Assembly: GCF_000725805.1 (NCBI RefSeq)
Contig: NZ_JOFT01000010.1
Span: forward strand, 1 to 64,000
Direction of reading: 5' to 3'
DNA length: 64,000 nt
Source: Streptomyces xanthophaeus
GTDB lineage: Bacteria > Actinomycetota > Actinomycetes > Streptomycetales > Streptomycetaceae
Part shown: positions 53,027-60,701 of the stretch, in pieces
How positions within the stretch are numbered: position 1 is the first letter of the stretch
How the letters are laid out: each line of letters opens with the position of its first letter
The notes under the pieces: generated by a model
Seen by the model: the letters and a program-made list of their open reading frames with translations, nothing else
What the model was told of the DNA's origin: nothing
Database searches by the model: none
Made by a program: the position numbers and the translations under genes

Positions 53027-53797
53027 TCAGCGCACCCGCGCGCGCAGTTCCATGGCCTCCCGTGCGGCGGCCTCGCTCTCGTAGACCTCGCACATGTGCC
53101 GCCCGTCCGGCGTGGCCGTGTGCTCGACCTCCCACAGGCTGACCTCCGCCCCGTCCAGCAGGACGAAGGCGTGCTCGTACAGGCTGAAGCCCGCGTTGCG
53201 CCCGTCCGTCAGGGACTGCCGCCCGCCGAAGGCCTGGGTGATCTGGTGCGCGTACGCCGACCGGAGCAGCTCCGCGGTCCGCTCGCCCGGCCGGTCCTCG
53301 TTCTCCGCGCGGCGCAGCACCCGGCGGGCGTGATCGGCGGACTGCTCCACCGCGTACTCCCGGCGCCGCTGCGCCGGGGCCGGGGGCATGAACAGCGCGC
53401 TGAGCGCCGCCGCGTCGTCGTCGAGCTCCTCGTCGCCGGGGAGCGGCGCCGGGTCCAGGACGGATTCGGCCGGGACCTCGCCGAACAGCCGGGCCACGGC
53501 CAGGCAGGTCTCGGCCTTGCTCACGAAGACCTCGTGCCGCACGGTCCGGTCCCCCTCCTGGCGGTAGGACAGCTCCCACAGCGACACCGAACCGCCGTCG
53601 GACAGCAGGTAGGTGTGCTGGTGGGTCTCGCGCCACAGTCCCGTCGCCGGGCTGTGGTGGGTGGTGTGGAGCGAAGAGCTGTGGGCGAGCGCCGTGGCGA
53701 GGCGCTCGACCAACCGGTCCGGCAGGTCGAAGGAGTTGAGGGCGCGGCCCAGGAGTCGATCGAGGTGGGCCTCGGTTGTCTCGTACGGATCGCTCAA
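53027..53797 (-). CDS. Conserved Streptomyces protein, DUF6227-like
   Basis: A 256-residue soluble protein with no signal peptide. It contains two related Trp/Glu segments, SVSLWELSYRQEG (about residues 70-82) and AEVSLWEVEHTATPDG (about 222-237), each preceded by a Tyr/Thr/Leu strand. This suggests an internal duplication. An acidic linker (PLPGDEELDDDAAAL) separates the halves. I believe it belongs to the uncharacterised DUF6227 family but cannot verify that. It is convergent with fruK and divergent from the VKOR gene. Confidence 0.75.
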   Translation of the reverse strand: MSDPYETTEAHLDRLLGRALNSFDLPDRLVERLATALAHSSSLHTTHHSPATGLWRETHQHTYLLSDGGSVSLWELSYRQEGDRTVRHEVFVSKAETCLAVARLFGEVPAESVLDPAPLPGDEELDDDAAALSALFMPPAPAQRRREYAVEQSADHARRVLRRAENEDRPGERTAELLRSAYAHQITQAFGGRQSLTDGRNAGFSLYEHAFVLLDGAEVSLWEVEHTATPDGRHMCEVYESEAAAREAMELRARVR

Positions 53798-53989
53798 GGT
53801 GGGTCTCCAGGCCGTCGCAGCTTGTTACTTCGCGGGAGCACAACGTAGCCCCTGGTTCTGACATCACGTCCGGGGTTCGGTAAAACGTCCGGGAAGCAAC
53901 GGGGGTTCCCGCCACCCCTTCAGGTCAACTTGGGCAGGGATGCGCACGGTTCGGCCCCCTCTGTGGGGGAGCGCGGGAGTATGGGCGGC

Positions 53990-54631
53990 ATGGCAACGAA
54001 TACAGTGGGCGTCCCCCGCCAACAGGGGCGGCCCGGCAGCAGACATGAGGGCGAACAGCGCCCCGCTTCACGGGGGTTGGCCTGGCTGCTGGTCCTCACC
54101 GGGGCCGCCGGGCTGCTGGCCTCCTGGGTGATCACCCTCGACAAGTTCCTCCTGCTGGAGGACCCGGACTTCAAGCCCGCCTGCAGTCTGAACCCCGTCG
54201 TCTCCTGCGGCAGCGTGATGCAGAGCGAGCAGGCGGCGGCCTTCGGCTTCCCCAACCCCATGCTGGGTCTGGCCGCGTACGCCGTCGTGGTGTGCGTCGG
54301 CGCGGGCGTGCTGGCGGGCGCGCGCTACCGTGGCTGGTTCTGGCTGGGCCTTCAGGGGGGCACGCTCTTCGGCGTCGGATTCTGCACCTGGCTGATGGTC
54401 CAGTCGCTCTACGAGATCAACGCGCTGTGCCTGTGGTGCTGCCTCGCCTGGGTCGCGACCCTGCTGATGTTCTGGGCGGTCACCGCGCACAACGTCCGTG
54501 CGGGCGTCCTGCCCGCACCGGGTCCGCTGCGGGAGTTCTTCGCCGAGTTCGCCTGGGTCCCGCCCGTGCTGCACACCGGGGTGATCGGGATGCTGATCCT
54601 GACCCGGTGGTGGGACTTCTGGACCTCCTGA
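53990..54631 (+). CDS. Vitamin K epoxide reductase family protein (VKOR, DsbB-like)
   Basis: A 213-residue membrane protein with four or five hydrophobic helices. The redox Cys pairs are visible as CSLNPVVSCGSV in the first outer loop and CLWCC (C-x-x-C) in a later helix, with a Ser in the Q/N-binding region. It should reoxidise an extracytoplasmic thiol oxidase using menaquinone and so support disulfide formation in secreted proteins. That would suit the Cys-pair-containing chaplins and rodlins downstream. The ATG at 53990 has GGGAG nine bases before it; 53981 is the alternative. Confidence 0.92.
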   Translation: MATNTVGVPRQQGRPGSRHEGEQRPASRGLAWLLVLTGAAGLLASWVITLDKFLLLEDPDFKPACSLNPVVSCGSVMQSEQAAAFGFPNPMLGLAAYAVVVCVGAGVLAGARYRGWFWLGLQGGTLFGVGFCTWLMVQSLYEINALCLWCCLAWVATLLMFWAVTAHNVRAGVLPAPGPLREFFAEFAWVPPVLHTGVIGMLILTRWWDFWTS

Positions 54632-54658
54632 GAGCCGCGGGCGCACGGGCACGCGCGA

Positions 54659-54689
54659 GGGCCCCGGCAGCTGGAGGCTGCCGGGGCCC
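54659..54689 (+). terminator. Terminator after the VKOR gene
   Basis: A perfect 13-base stem, GGGCCCCGGCAGC and its complement, with a five-base loop, lies 28 bases after the stop codon. Confidence 0.85.
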
Positions 54690-54754
54690 TCGTCACTTCG
54701 CTCCACGGGCCTTTTCAGGGGCCCGAGCCGTTCGTCAGGACTCGGGAGCGGAGA

Positions 54755-55168
54755 TCAGCTGCCGACGGAGGCGTTGCCCGAGAGGACCGGGATGTTGCTG
54801 AGGATGTGCGAGAGCGGCTCGTCACCCTTGGCCTGGGTGGAGTTCTCGGCGCACTGCTGGTTCTGCGGGTTCGACAGGACGTTGATGTCCTGGACGCCGA
54901 TGTTGGCGATGAGTGCCGCCACGGACTGGACGTTGACCTTGGCCGGCAGGCCGATGCAGGGCTTGTTCAGGGTGCCCTGGACGAGGCCGAGCTGGGGGCT
55001 CTGGTCGCCGTGGGTCTTCTGGTTGCCGTAGATCTGCTGGGCGCCGTTGCCGTTGACGGTGTTGATCCCGTTGTCGTTGCCGATGGCCATGGCCGGGGCA
55101 GCAGCAGCAGCGCCCGCGCCGACCGCAATGGCGGAGACGGCGGCGGCGGTCATGAACTTCTTGAACAT
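54755..55168 (-). CDS. Rodlin
   Basis: A 137-residue secreted protein of the RdlA/RdlB family that lines up chaplin fibrils into the rodlet layer on aerial hyphae and spores. The signal peptide ends at about AMA (residue 29). The mature protein begins IGNDNGINTVNGNGAQQIYGN and holds NKPCIGLPAKVNVQSV, SNPQNQQCAENSTQAKGDEPLSHIL and a final SGNASVGS, the family landmarks including the Cys pair. GAAGGA precedes the ATG. A BldN-like promoter lies upstream. A second rodlin is encoded at 58.6 kb. Confidence 0.95.
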   Translation of the reverse strand: MFKKFMTAAAVSAIAVGAGAAAAAPAMAIGNDNGINTVNGNGAQQIYGNQKTHGDQSPQLGLVQGTLNKPCIGLPAKVNVQSVAALIANIGVQDINVLSNPQNQQCAENSTQAKGDEPLSHILSNIPVLSGNASVGS

Positions 55169-55214
55169 CTTGATCCTTCGTGTCGCACGAGTGCCCGCTG
55201 ATGGAGCGCCCTGG

Positions 55215-55243
55215 TCAACTGCCCTGCCAGGGGGTTGGTTCCG
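55215..55243 (-). promoter_or_regulatory. BldN-like promoter of the first rodlin gene
   Basis: Reading on the minus strand, CGGAAC (55243-55238) is followed after exactly 17 bases by AGTTGA (55220-55215), close to the BldN sigma consensus CGTAAC-N16/17-CGTTGA. It lies about 50 bases before the rodlin ATG. Confidence 0.65.
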
Positions 55244-55437
55244 CTCCTTCACTCAAACGGCCCGTGCGCGCGGCGCTTTTCCCCGGCCCGGGTGAGAGGC
55301 CTCCGGACGCCTGCGCGAAGCCCGTACGCAGCCCGCAGCGCACGCGCTCCGGTTGCGCTCCGTGAGAGGTGTTCGCACGGTGGGTGAGAAAGCGGATCGT
55401 TTAGTTCCGCTTCCGTGCGACACGAGAAGGAACACCC

Positions 55438-55899
55438 ATGCACCGCACGAAGCCGTCCCGCGCCCGCATCCTCGTCCCCTCGGCCCTCGCCGCCGCCATA
55501 TTCTTCGGCGCGGCCGCCCCGGCGAGCGCCCTCGACGACGGGGACCGCGCGGTGGCTCCGCGGGCTGCCGCCGGCCCCGTCGACGACCTCGTGAAGGGCA
55601 TCCTCGACGCCATCAAGGCCCTGCTGCCCGCCGGCGTCACCCTGCCCGACATCAAGATCCCGGAGATCACGCTCCCCGAGATCAAGCTGCCGGAGATCCC
55701 GGGAGTGGTCCTCCCCCAGATCCCGGGCGTCGAGCTGCCCGCGCTCCCGCCGCTCGAACCGCCCGCGCTGCCGGATCCGGCGGCGCCGGTGGAGCTGGTC
55801 CCGGAGATCCCCGACATCCCCGAGATCCCGGACCTCGCCGACCTGCCGGGGCTCTCCGACCTTCCCGGCCTCCCGGCCGGGACCGGCGGCCTCCCCTAA
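55438..55899 (+). CDS. Secreted Pro-rich repeat protein
   Basis: A 153-residue exported protein. The signal peptide (to about ASA, residue 31) is followed by a helix with DDLVKGILDAIKALLPAG and then a long series of short repeats of the type (L)PEI/PDI (IPEITLPEIKLPEIPGVVLP, and later IPDIPEIPDLADLPGL). The tail is Gly/Pro-rich, with no LPxTG signal. AGAAGGA precedes the ATG. It is divergent from a rodlin gene and next to a chaplin gene, so a coat or adhesin role is plausible. The DNA just before the start (GTGCGACACGA-AGGA) resembles that before the rodlin start. Confidence 0.8.
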   Translation: MHRTKPSRARILVPSALAAAIFFGAAAPASALDDGDRAVAPRAAAGPVDDLVKGILDAIKALLPAGVTLPDIKIPEITLPEIKLPEIPGVVLPQIPGVELPALPPLEPPALPDPAAPVELVPEIPDIPEIPDLADLPGLSDLPGLPAGTGGLP

Positions 55900-56043
55900 C
55901 GGTCGGGAACCGCACAGTGGTTACGACTATTGAGCTGAACAGGTCTGATCGTGTGCGGAACCGTGTCGTCTGGGAAGGCGGACCGTTTCGCTCGGTGTGC
56001 GCCCCGAATCGGGGCAGAACATCGAACAGAAGGTGCACTTCCC

Positions 56044-56283
56044 ATGAACTCTGCCAAGAAGGCCGCCCTGGTCCTGGCCACCGCTGGTCTCGCTGCGGCC
56101 GGTGCCGCCGGCTCCGCCGTCGCCGACTCGTCGGCCGAGGGCGCGGCCGTGGGTTCCCCCGGTGTCCTCTCGGGCAACCTGGGCCAGGTCCCGGTCCACA
56201 TCCCGGTGAACGTCTGCGGCAACTCCGTCAACGTCATCGGCGCGCTGAACCCCGCGTTCGGCAACGTCTGCGTCAACGACTGA
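56044..56283 (+). CDS. Short chaplin
   Basis: A 79-residue secreted hydrophobin-like protein. The signal peptide runs to about AVA (residue 28). The mature part is one chaplin domain, SPGVLSGNLGQVPVHIPVNV followed by CGNSVNVIGALNPAFGNVC, with the two conserved Cys. Short chaplins assemble at the air interface into amyloid fibrils that let aerial hyphae emerge. AGAAGG is 10 bases before the ATG. A long bidirectional hairpin follows. Confidence 0.96.
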   Translation: MNSAKKAALVLATAGLAAAGAAGSAVADSSAEGAAVGSPGVLSGNLGQVPVHIPVNVCGNSVNVIGALNPAFGNVCVND

Positions 56284-56297
56284 CGTCAGCGCACCAA

Positions 56298-56339
56298 CGA
56301 CTGTGGGCGCCCCGGCCTCGCCGGTGGCGCCCACAGTCG
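56298..56339. terminator. Bidirectional terminator after the chaplin gene
   Basis: CGACTGTGGGCGCC and its perfect complement flank an inner CCGGC/GCCGG stem. The hairpin lies between converging genes. Confidence 0.85.
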
Positions 56340-56352
56340 TGTCCGGAGCCGC

Positions 56353-56697
56353 TCAGCGGCCGCCGCCGTTGAGGTGCACCCCGCCGAGCAGCTCCGGCTG
56401 CGACTGGGTGGCGCCGTTCGCCAGCCCGAGCAGGGTGCTCGGTACGGAGTTGCGGACCTCGTTGACCTTCTGGACCGTGCCCAGGACCTTCTCGACTCCG
56501 GCACCCTGCTCGGCCAGCGCGTTGCCGATGATCTGCGGAGAGCCCTCGGAGACGGGGTTCACGGCCTCCGTCACGGACGTCACCCCGCTGGTCAGGCTCA
56601 TCGGCACGGCCTGTGCGTCGGAGGCGAAGGCGGGGGCGGAGGCGCCGAGGGCGGCGACCGAGCCGGCCAGGACAGCGGCGACCTTCGAGAGCTTCAT
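56353..56697 (-). CDS. Small secreted protein of unknown function
   Basis: A 114-residue exported protein. The signal peptide ends near AFA (residue 25). The mature part is rich in Ser, Val, Asn and Gly, lacks Cys and is predicted helical in the middle (IIGNALAEQGAGVEKVLGTVQKV). AAGAGGA precedes the ATG. It sits inside the chaplin-rodlin island on the strand of the long chaplin, about 180 bases away from it. I do not recognise the family; a surface or coat protein is likely from position. Confidence 0.75.
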   Translation of the reverse strand: MKLSKVAAVLAGSVAALGASAPAFASDAQAVPMSLTSGVTSVTEAVNPVSEGSPQIIGNALAEQGAGVEKVLGTVQKVNEVRNSVPSTLLGLANGATQSQPELLGGVHLNGGGR

Positions 56698-56814
56698 TAT
56701 CGAAATCCTCTTCTTTTCGTGGGCAGAGGCGTCAGCGGCGACCGTCGCGCCGCTTTCGCCTTGGGTAACGACCACCGGCCGATACGGAAACGCGATCGCG
56801 CGGGTACATGACAG

Positions 56815-56848
56815 CGGCCGGAGAATCCGACAAAGGATTCTCCGGCCG
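56815..56848 (-). terminator. Terminator of the long chaplin gene
   Basis: A perfect 14-base stem, CGGCCGGAGAATCC and its complement with a six-base loop, begins 30 bases after the minus-strand stop codon at 56878. Confidence 0.85.
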
Positions 56849-56877
56849 ATATTTCTTCTGATTACCCGTATTGCCGG

Positions 56878-58035
56878 TCAGGAGATCCGGGAACGCCGGT
56901 ACAGAATGGCGCCGCCCAGGATCAGGGCCGAGGCGAGGGCCGCTGCGGCCGCGGGCTGACCCGCGCCGGTCTCGGCCAGCACCGGTGCGCTCACGTGCGC
57001 CGGTGCCGGTGCCTCCGCGGGGGCGGGCTCCGGTGCGGGGGCCGCCGGGGCCGGTACGGGGGCCGGGGCCGGCGGCAGGTGCACGGGGACGTCCCCGCCG
57101 GGGGCGGCCGGGGGCTGGTCCGCGGGCCGTACGGCCTCCGGAGCCGGAACGGGGGCGGGCGCGGGCAGGGGTGCCGGGGCGGGCTGCTCCACGGGCTGGC
57201 TGCCGTGCGGCGGCCGCGGGCCGGGCTCCTCCACCGGGGCCGGCGCCGGGAGGGTGACCGGAGCCTCCTCGACCGGGGCGGGGGCCGGGAGCGGCTGCGG
57301 GACGGGTTCCGGAGCGGGCTCCGGCGCGGGCAGCGGGGCCGGGGCCTCCTGGACGGGCTCCGGCGCGGGCAGCGGGACCGGGAGCGGCTCGGGTGCGGGC
57401 TCCGGCGCGGGCAGGGGCGCGGGGTGCTCGGCCTCCGGCTCCGGCTGGGGACGCGGCGGGGCCGGAGGCGCGTGGTGCGCCGGGGGCGTGGGGTGGTCGT
57501 CGCACTCCTCCTCGCCCTGCTCCTCGCCGGAGTCGCCGTAGCCGTCCTCGGGGCGCGGCCCTTCGTGGCGCTGTTCCTCGTGCCGCTGTTCCTCGTGGCG
57601 CGGGGCCGCGTGGCGGGGCTGGTACGGGCGGGCGTCCTCGTGGCGCGGCTCCTCCCGGCGCTGCTGCGGCAGGGCGTGCCGTGCCTCGCGCTCGTCGAGG
57701 TAGCGCTCCAGCGCCTGCGCGTTCTCGGGGCTGAGGTAGCGCGCGTACTCCTGGTGGCCGGCGTGGCTGTCGGAGCCGGTGGTGGTGGCGCAGGTGTTCC
57801 CCATGGCGGGGTTCAGGGCCGCGCCGGCGTCCACGCTGTTGCCGCACACGTTCGGGGCGAAGGTGACGGGTACCGAGACGCTGTTGCCGGACAGCACGCC
57901 CGGTGAATGCGCGGCCTCTGCGCTCGCTCCGGGGTAGGCGTAGGCAGCGCCGGTCGCGATGGACAGCAGACTCGACGCGGCCGCCGCCGTGAGCATCCCC
58001 TTGCCCAGTACCTGTCGGCTCAGTACCTGTCGCAT
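56878..58035 (-). CDS. Long, sortase-anchored chaplin with one chaplin domain
   Basis: A 385-residue cell-wall protein. The signal peptide (to about residue 34, AYA) is followed by one chaplin domain (SPGVLSGNSVSVPVTFAPNV, CGNSVDAGAALNPAMGNTC). A Glu/Arg/His-rich charged stretch follows, then about 200 residues of (A/P)-P-x-P-E-P repeats. The C-terminus has the sorting signal LAETG, a hydrophobic helix and RRSRIS. LAxTG is the preferred signal of class E sortases. Known long chaplins (ChpA-C) carry two chaplin domains; only one is seen here. GGAAGGA precedes the ATG. Confidence 0.93.
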   Translation of the reverse strand: MRQVLSRQVLGKGMLTAAAASSLLSIATGAAYAYPGASAEAAHSPGVLSGNSVSVPVTFAPNVCGNSVDAGAALNPAMGNTCATTTGSDSHAGHQEYARYLSPENAQALERYLDEREARHALPQQRREEPRHEDARPYQPRHAAPRHEEQRHEEQRHEGPRPEDGYGDSGEEQGEEECDDHPTPPAHHAPPAPPRPQPEPEAEHPAPLPAPEPAPEPLPVPLPAPEPVQEAPAPLPAPEPAPEPVPQPLPAPAPVEEAPVTLPAPAPVEEPGPRPPHGSQPVEQPAPAPLPAPAPVPAPEAVRPADQPPAAPGGDVPVHLPPAPAPVPAPAAPAPEPAPAEAPAPAHVSAPVLAETGAGQPAAAAALASALILGGAILYRRSRIS

Positions 58036-58081
58036 GGGTCCTTCCCTGTCTACCGGCGGTCCTGCCGGTGCTGAATCGAAG

Positions 58082-58119
58082 GTGGCCTCGGAGTGCACCG
58101 CCGTGCACTCCGAGGCCAC
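58082..58119 (-). terminator. Terminator of the middle short chaplin gene
   Basis: A perfect 17-base stem, GTGGCCTCGGAGTGCAC and its complement with a CGCC loop, lies between the chaplin stop at 58157 and the long chaplin start. Confidence 0.85.
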
Positions 58120-58156
58120 TCCGAGGAGGTCTGCCCTTGCGGGCAAAGGCGCTTCG

Positions 58157-58390
58157 TCAGGCGTTGACGCAGGTGTTGCCGAACGCGGGGTTCAGCAGGG
58201 CGATCACGTTGACGGTGTTGCCGCAGACGTTGACCGGGACGTTGACCGGGACCTGGAGCAGGTTGCCGGACAGGACGCCGGGGGAGCCGACGGCCTTGCC
58301 CGCGGCGTCGGCGTCGGCCATGGCGGGGGAGGCGGCACCGGCGGCCATGAGAGCGCCGGCGGCCAGCACCACTGCCTTCTTGTACTTCAT
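58157..58390 (-). CDS. Short chaplin
   Basis: A 77-residue secreted chaplin. The signal peptide ends near AMA (residue 25). The mature domain is SPGVLSGNLLQVPVNVPVNV followed by CGNTVNVIALLNPAFGNTC. It is almost identical in its mature part to the chaplin at 59.2 kb, and the DNA matches over about 125 bases, indicating a recent duplication or gene conversion. GGAAGGA precedes the ATG. Confidence 0.96.
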   Translation of the reverse strand: MKYKKAVVLAAGALMAAGAASPAMADADAAGKAVGSPGVLSGNLLQVPVNVPVNVCGNTVNVIALLNPAFGNTCVNA

Positions 58391-58572
58391 TTGATTTCGA
58401 TCCTTCCCGCAGAGGCGTATCCACTGCAGAAATAACAACGAGCGGCTCGGGGAAAAGAAACCGCGTATTTTCGGGGGCCGTTCTGCAATTCACCCCGATG
58501 CGCGGCCGGAATTCGGGGCCCCGGTGATTTCGACACTATTTGCCGAGTTGCCGGGTTTCCCCTTTTACGCGG

Positions 58573-58607
58573 CGAGGCCGCCGCGACCCGAAGGTGCGGC
58601 GGCCTCG
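58573..58607 (-). terminator. Terminator of the second rodlin gene
   Basis: CGAGGCCGCCGC and its complement, with an 11-base loop, lie 17 bases after the rodlin stop codon. Confidence 0.8.
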
Positions 58608-58623
58608 CTGGCGCGGGGCGCGA

Positions 58624-59034
58624 TCAGCTGCCGGCGGAGGCGTTGCCGGAGAGGATCGGGATGTTGCTGAGGATGTGCGAGAGAGCCTCGTCGCCCTTGG
58701 CCTGGGTGGAGTTCTCGGTGCACTGCTGGTTCTGCGGGCTGGACAGGACCGGGATGTCCTGGACGCCGACGTTGACGAGGGCGAGGAGCGACTGCACGTT
58801 GGCCTTGGCCGGCAGGGCGATGCAGGGCTTGTTGAAGGAGCCCTGGATCAGAGCCATCTGCGGGCTCATGTTGCCGTACGTGGCCTGGTTGCCGTAGATC
58901 TGCGAGGCGCCGTTGCCGTTGACGGTGTTGATGCCGTTGTCGTTCCCGATGGCCATCGCCTGCGGCGCCATGGCGGCACCCATACCCACGACCGAGGCTG
59001 CAACCGCTGCCGAAGCCATCATCTTCTTGATCAT
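58624..59034 (-). CDS. Rodlin
   Basis: A 136-residue rodlin. The signal peptide (MIKKMMASAAVAASVVGMGA to AMA) is followed by IGNDNGINTVNGNGASQIYGN, FNKPCIALPAKANVQSL, the SSPQNQQCTENSTQAKGDE segment and ILSNIPILSGNASAGS. Its N-terminus is nearer to RdlA/RdlB of S. coelicolor than that of the copy at 54.8 kb. AAGGG precedes the ATG, and a BldN-type promoter lies upstream. In S. coelicolor the two rodlin genes are adjacent and divergent; here they are separated by about 3.5 kb of coat genes. Confidence 0.96.
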   Translation of the reverse strand: MIKKMMASAAVAASVVGMGAAMAPQAMAIGNDNGINTVNGNGASQIYGNQATYGNMSPQMALIQGSFNKPCIALPAKANVQSLLALVNVGVQDIPVLSSPQNQQCTENSTQAKGDEALSHILSNIPILSGNASAGS

Positions 59035-59079
59035 TGTCGTCCCTTTTTTGCAGGATTGCCCGGTGCTGGAGCACCCGGA

Positions 59080-59108
59080 TCAACGCCCCGCCCCCGGTTC
59101 GGGTTGCG
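59080..59108 (-). promoter_or_regulatory. BldN-type promoter of the second rodlin gene
   Basis: On the minus strand CGCAAC (59108-59103) is followed after 17 bases by CGTTGA (59085-59080), one mismatch from the BldN consensus CGTAAC-N16/17-CGTTGA. It is about 50 bases before the ATG, the same distance as at the first rodlin. Confidence 0.75.
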
Positions 59109-59152
59109 TGACTTCACCCGGATGCCGCCGTTTCGAGTGGCTGGGTTGACGC

Positions 59153-59407
59153 TCAGGCGTTCACGCAGGTGTTGCCGAACGCGGGGTTCAGCAGGGCGAT
59201 CACGTTGACGGTGTTGCCGCAGACGTTGACCGGGACGTGCACCGGGACCTGGAGCAGGTTGCCGCTCAGCACGCCGGGGGAGCCGGCCGCGAGGCCCTCG
59301 GCGGAAGCGCCGCTCCCACCGTGCGCGGAGGCGAGGCCGGAGGCACCCATCAGGGCGGCGGCGCTCGCGACGACCAGGGTGGTGCCGCGGACCATCTGCT
59401 TCTTCAT
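59153..59407 (-). CDS. Short chaplin
   Basis: An 84-residue secreted chaplin. The signal peptide ends near ASA (residue 28). A Gly/Ser/Ala segment precedes the domain SPGVLSGNLLQVPVHVPVNV and CGNTVNVIALLNPAFGNTC. GGAAAGGA and GGAG precede the ATG. It lies head-to-tail with the second rodlin gene, about 120 bases upstream of it, with the rodlin promoter in the gap. Confidence 0.96.
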   Translation of the reverse strand: MKKQMVRGTTLVVASAAALMGASGLASAHGGSGASAEGLAAGSPGVLSGNLLQVPVHVPVNVCGNTVNVIALLNPAFGNTCVNA

Positions 59408-59581
59408 CTCCGGTTTTCCTTTCCGTTCGAACAATGGTGCAAGCCATAACGACCCGCCCGCTCTCAGGGTGCGTGCGATCGCCCAAAAGGCCGTACGAGC
59501 GAGTCCGACGTGATTTCCAGCCCGATTTCTGACAAAGTGCACTCCTGTTTTGTCCCCTTGATCGAATATGGAGACAGGGTC

Positions 59582-60682
59582 ATGGGTTCCTCCCGCAGAA
59601 TCCTCGGCACGCTCGGTCTGCTGTCCTGCCTCACCCTTTCCGTGAACCTTCCGGCGGCGGCCGCAGCCGCCCCCGCACCCAAGGAATTGCCCCGGGTCCC
59701 GTTCACCCAGCGCTACCAGGCCGTGCAGCACGGCGGGCTGGTCCGGGCCTCCAACTCGGGCATCAGCTGCCGCAAGGAGCAGGCGCCGCAGGCCGAACCG
59801 TGCGCCGAGGTCAAGCGGGGTGCGGCGGGGGTCAACGGCGACTTCGAGATGTTCTACAGCGAGGTCGACAAGGACCCGGACACCTACAACTCGACCCGGG
59901 CCGAGCTGAAGGTCCCCAAGGGCGCGAAGGTCTCCTACGCCCGCCTGTACTGGGGCGGGAACCTGCGGGTGGGGGAGCAGAAGCCCCCGGAGGACAACGG
60001 CCGGGTGCTGGTCTCCGAGCCCGGCGGCGCGTACAAGGAGGTGCTGGCCGACACGGTGATCGGCCACCACACGGACGCGGGCAGCGATGCCTACCAGGCC
60101 TCGGCCGACGTGACCCCGCTGGTCCGCAAGGGCGGCGCCGGCATGTGGACGGTGGCCCAGCTCAACATCGCCATGGGGCACTCCGAGGTGGGTGCCTGGG
60201 GCGGCTGGACGCTGGTCGTCGCCTACGAGCACCCGCAGGAGCCGGTGCGCAGGATCTCCCTGTGGGACGGGTTCGAGGACCTGGCCGCCGGGGGCGGGGA
60301 GGCGGCCGGCGAGACGGTCGAGATCGCCGGTCTGGACGCGCCCGCGGGATCCGCGGGGCGGGCCGGCGTGGTGGCGTACGACGGGGACCGGGGCACCCTC
60401 GGGGACTCACTCACCGTGACCGCGGACAGCGGGCGCAGGGTCAGTCTCAGCGATGCAGAAAATCCTTTTAATGATGTTATGAATTCCACGATCACGGAAT
60501 TTGGGCATCCCTCGTTCGTGCGACAGCCCGAACATATGAATAACCTCGGGTATGACGCGGACGTGTTCGATCTGAGTCCCGCTCTGTCCGGTGGTGCCCG
60601 CAGCCTGAGTTTCAGGTTCACGGGCGAAAGTCAGGGTCATTTCCTCGGTGTGCTCTTCGTTCAGACAGACGCGCGCCGCTGA
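59582..60682 (+). CDS. Secreted protein with beta-rich domain, function unknown
   Basis: A 366-residue exported protein. The signal peptide runs to about AAA (residue 29). The mature part has FYSEVDKDPDTYNSTRAELKVP, AKVSYARLYWGGNL, GHSEVGAWGGWTLVVAYEHP, RISLWDGFEDL, NPFNDVMNSTITEFG and a final SFRFTGESQGHFLGVLFVQT. These are typical of a family of large Streptomyces secreted proteins that I think is DUF3344-like, but I am not certain of the name. The last third (60460-60600) has lower GC than the rest. It is divergent from the chaplin gene and 19 bases before a glycosyltransferase gene, so it may link coat and polysaccharide functions. Confidence 0.8.
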   Translation: MGSSRRILGTLGLLSCLTLSVNLPAAAAAAPAPKELPRVPFTQRYQAVQHGGLVRASNSGISCRKEQAPQAEPCAEVKRGAAGVNGDFEMFYSEVDKDPDTYNSTRAELKVPKGAKVSYARLYWGGNLRVGEQKPPEDNGRVLVSEPGGAYKEVLADTVIGHHTDAGSDAYQASADVTPLVRKGGAGMWTVAQLNIAMGHSEVGAWGGWTLVVAYEHPQEPVRRISLWDGFEDLAAGGGEAAGETVEIAGLDAPAGSAGRAGVVAYDGDRGTLGDSLTVTADSGRRVSLSDAENPFNDVMNSTITEFGHPSFVRQPEHMNNLGYDADVFDLSPALSGGARSLSFRFTGESQGHFLGVLFVQTDARR

Positions 60683-60701
60683 ACGTAGGAGACCGCTCCG
60701 C

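Noticed and set aside
58391..58520. BldN promoter before the short chaplin at 58157
   Set aside because: Only a CGTTGT-like -10 with a poor -35 is found. The match is too weak to annotate.
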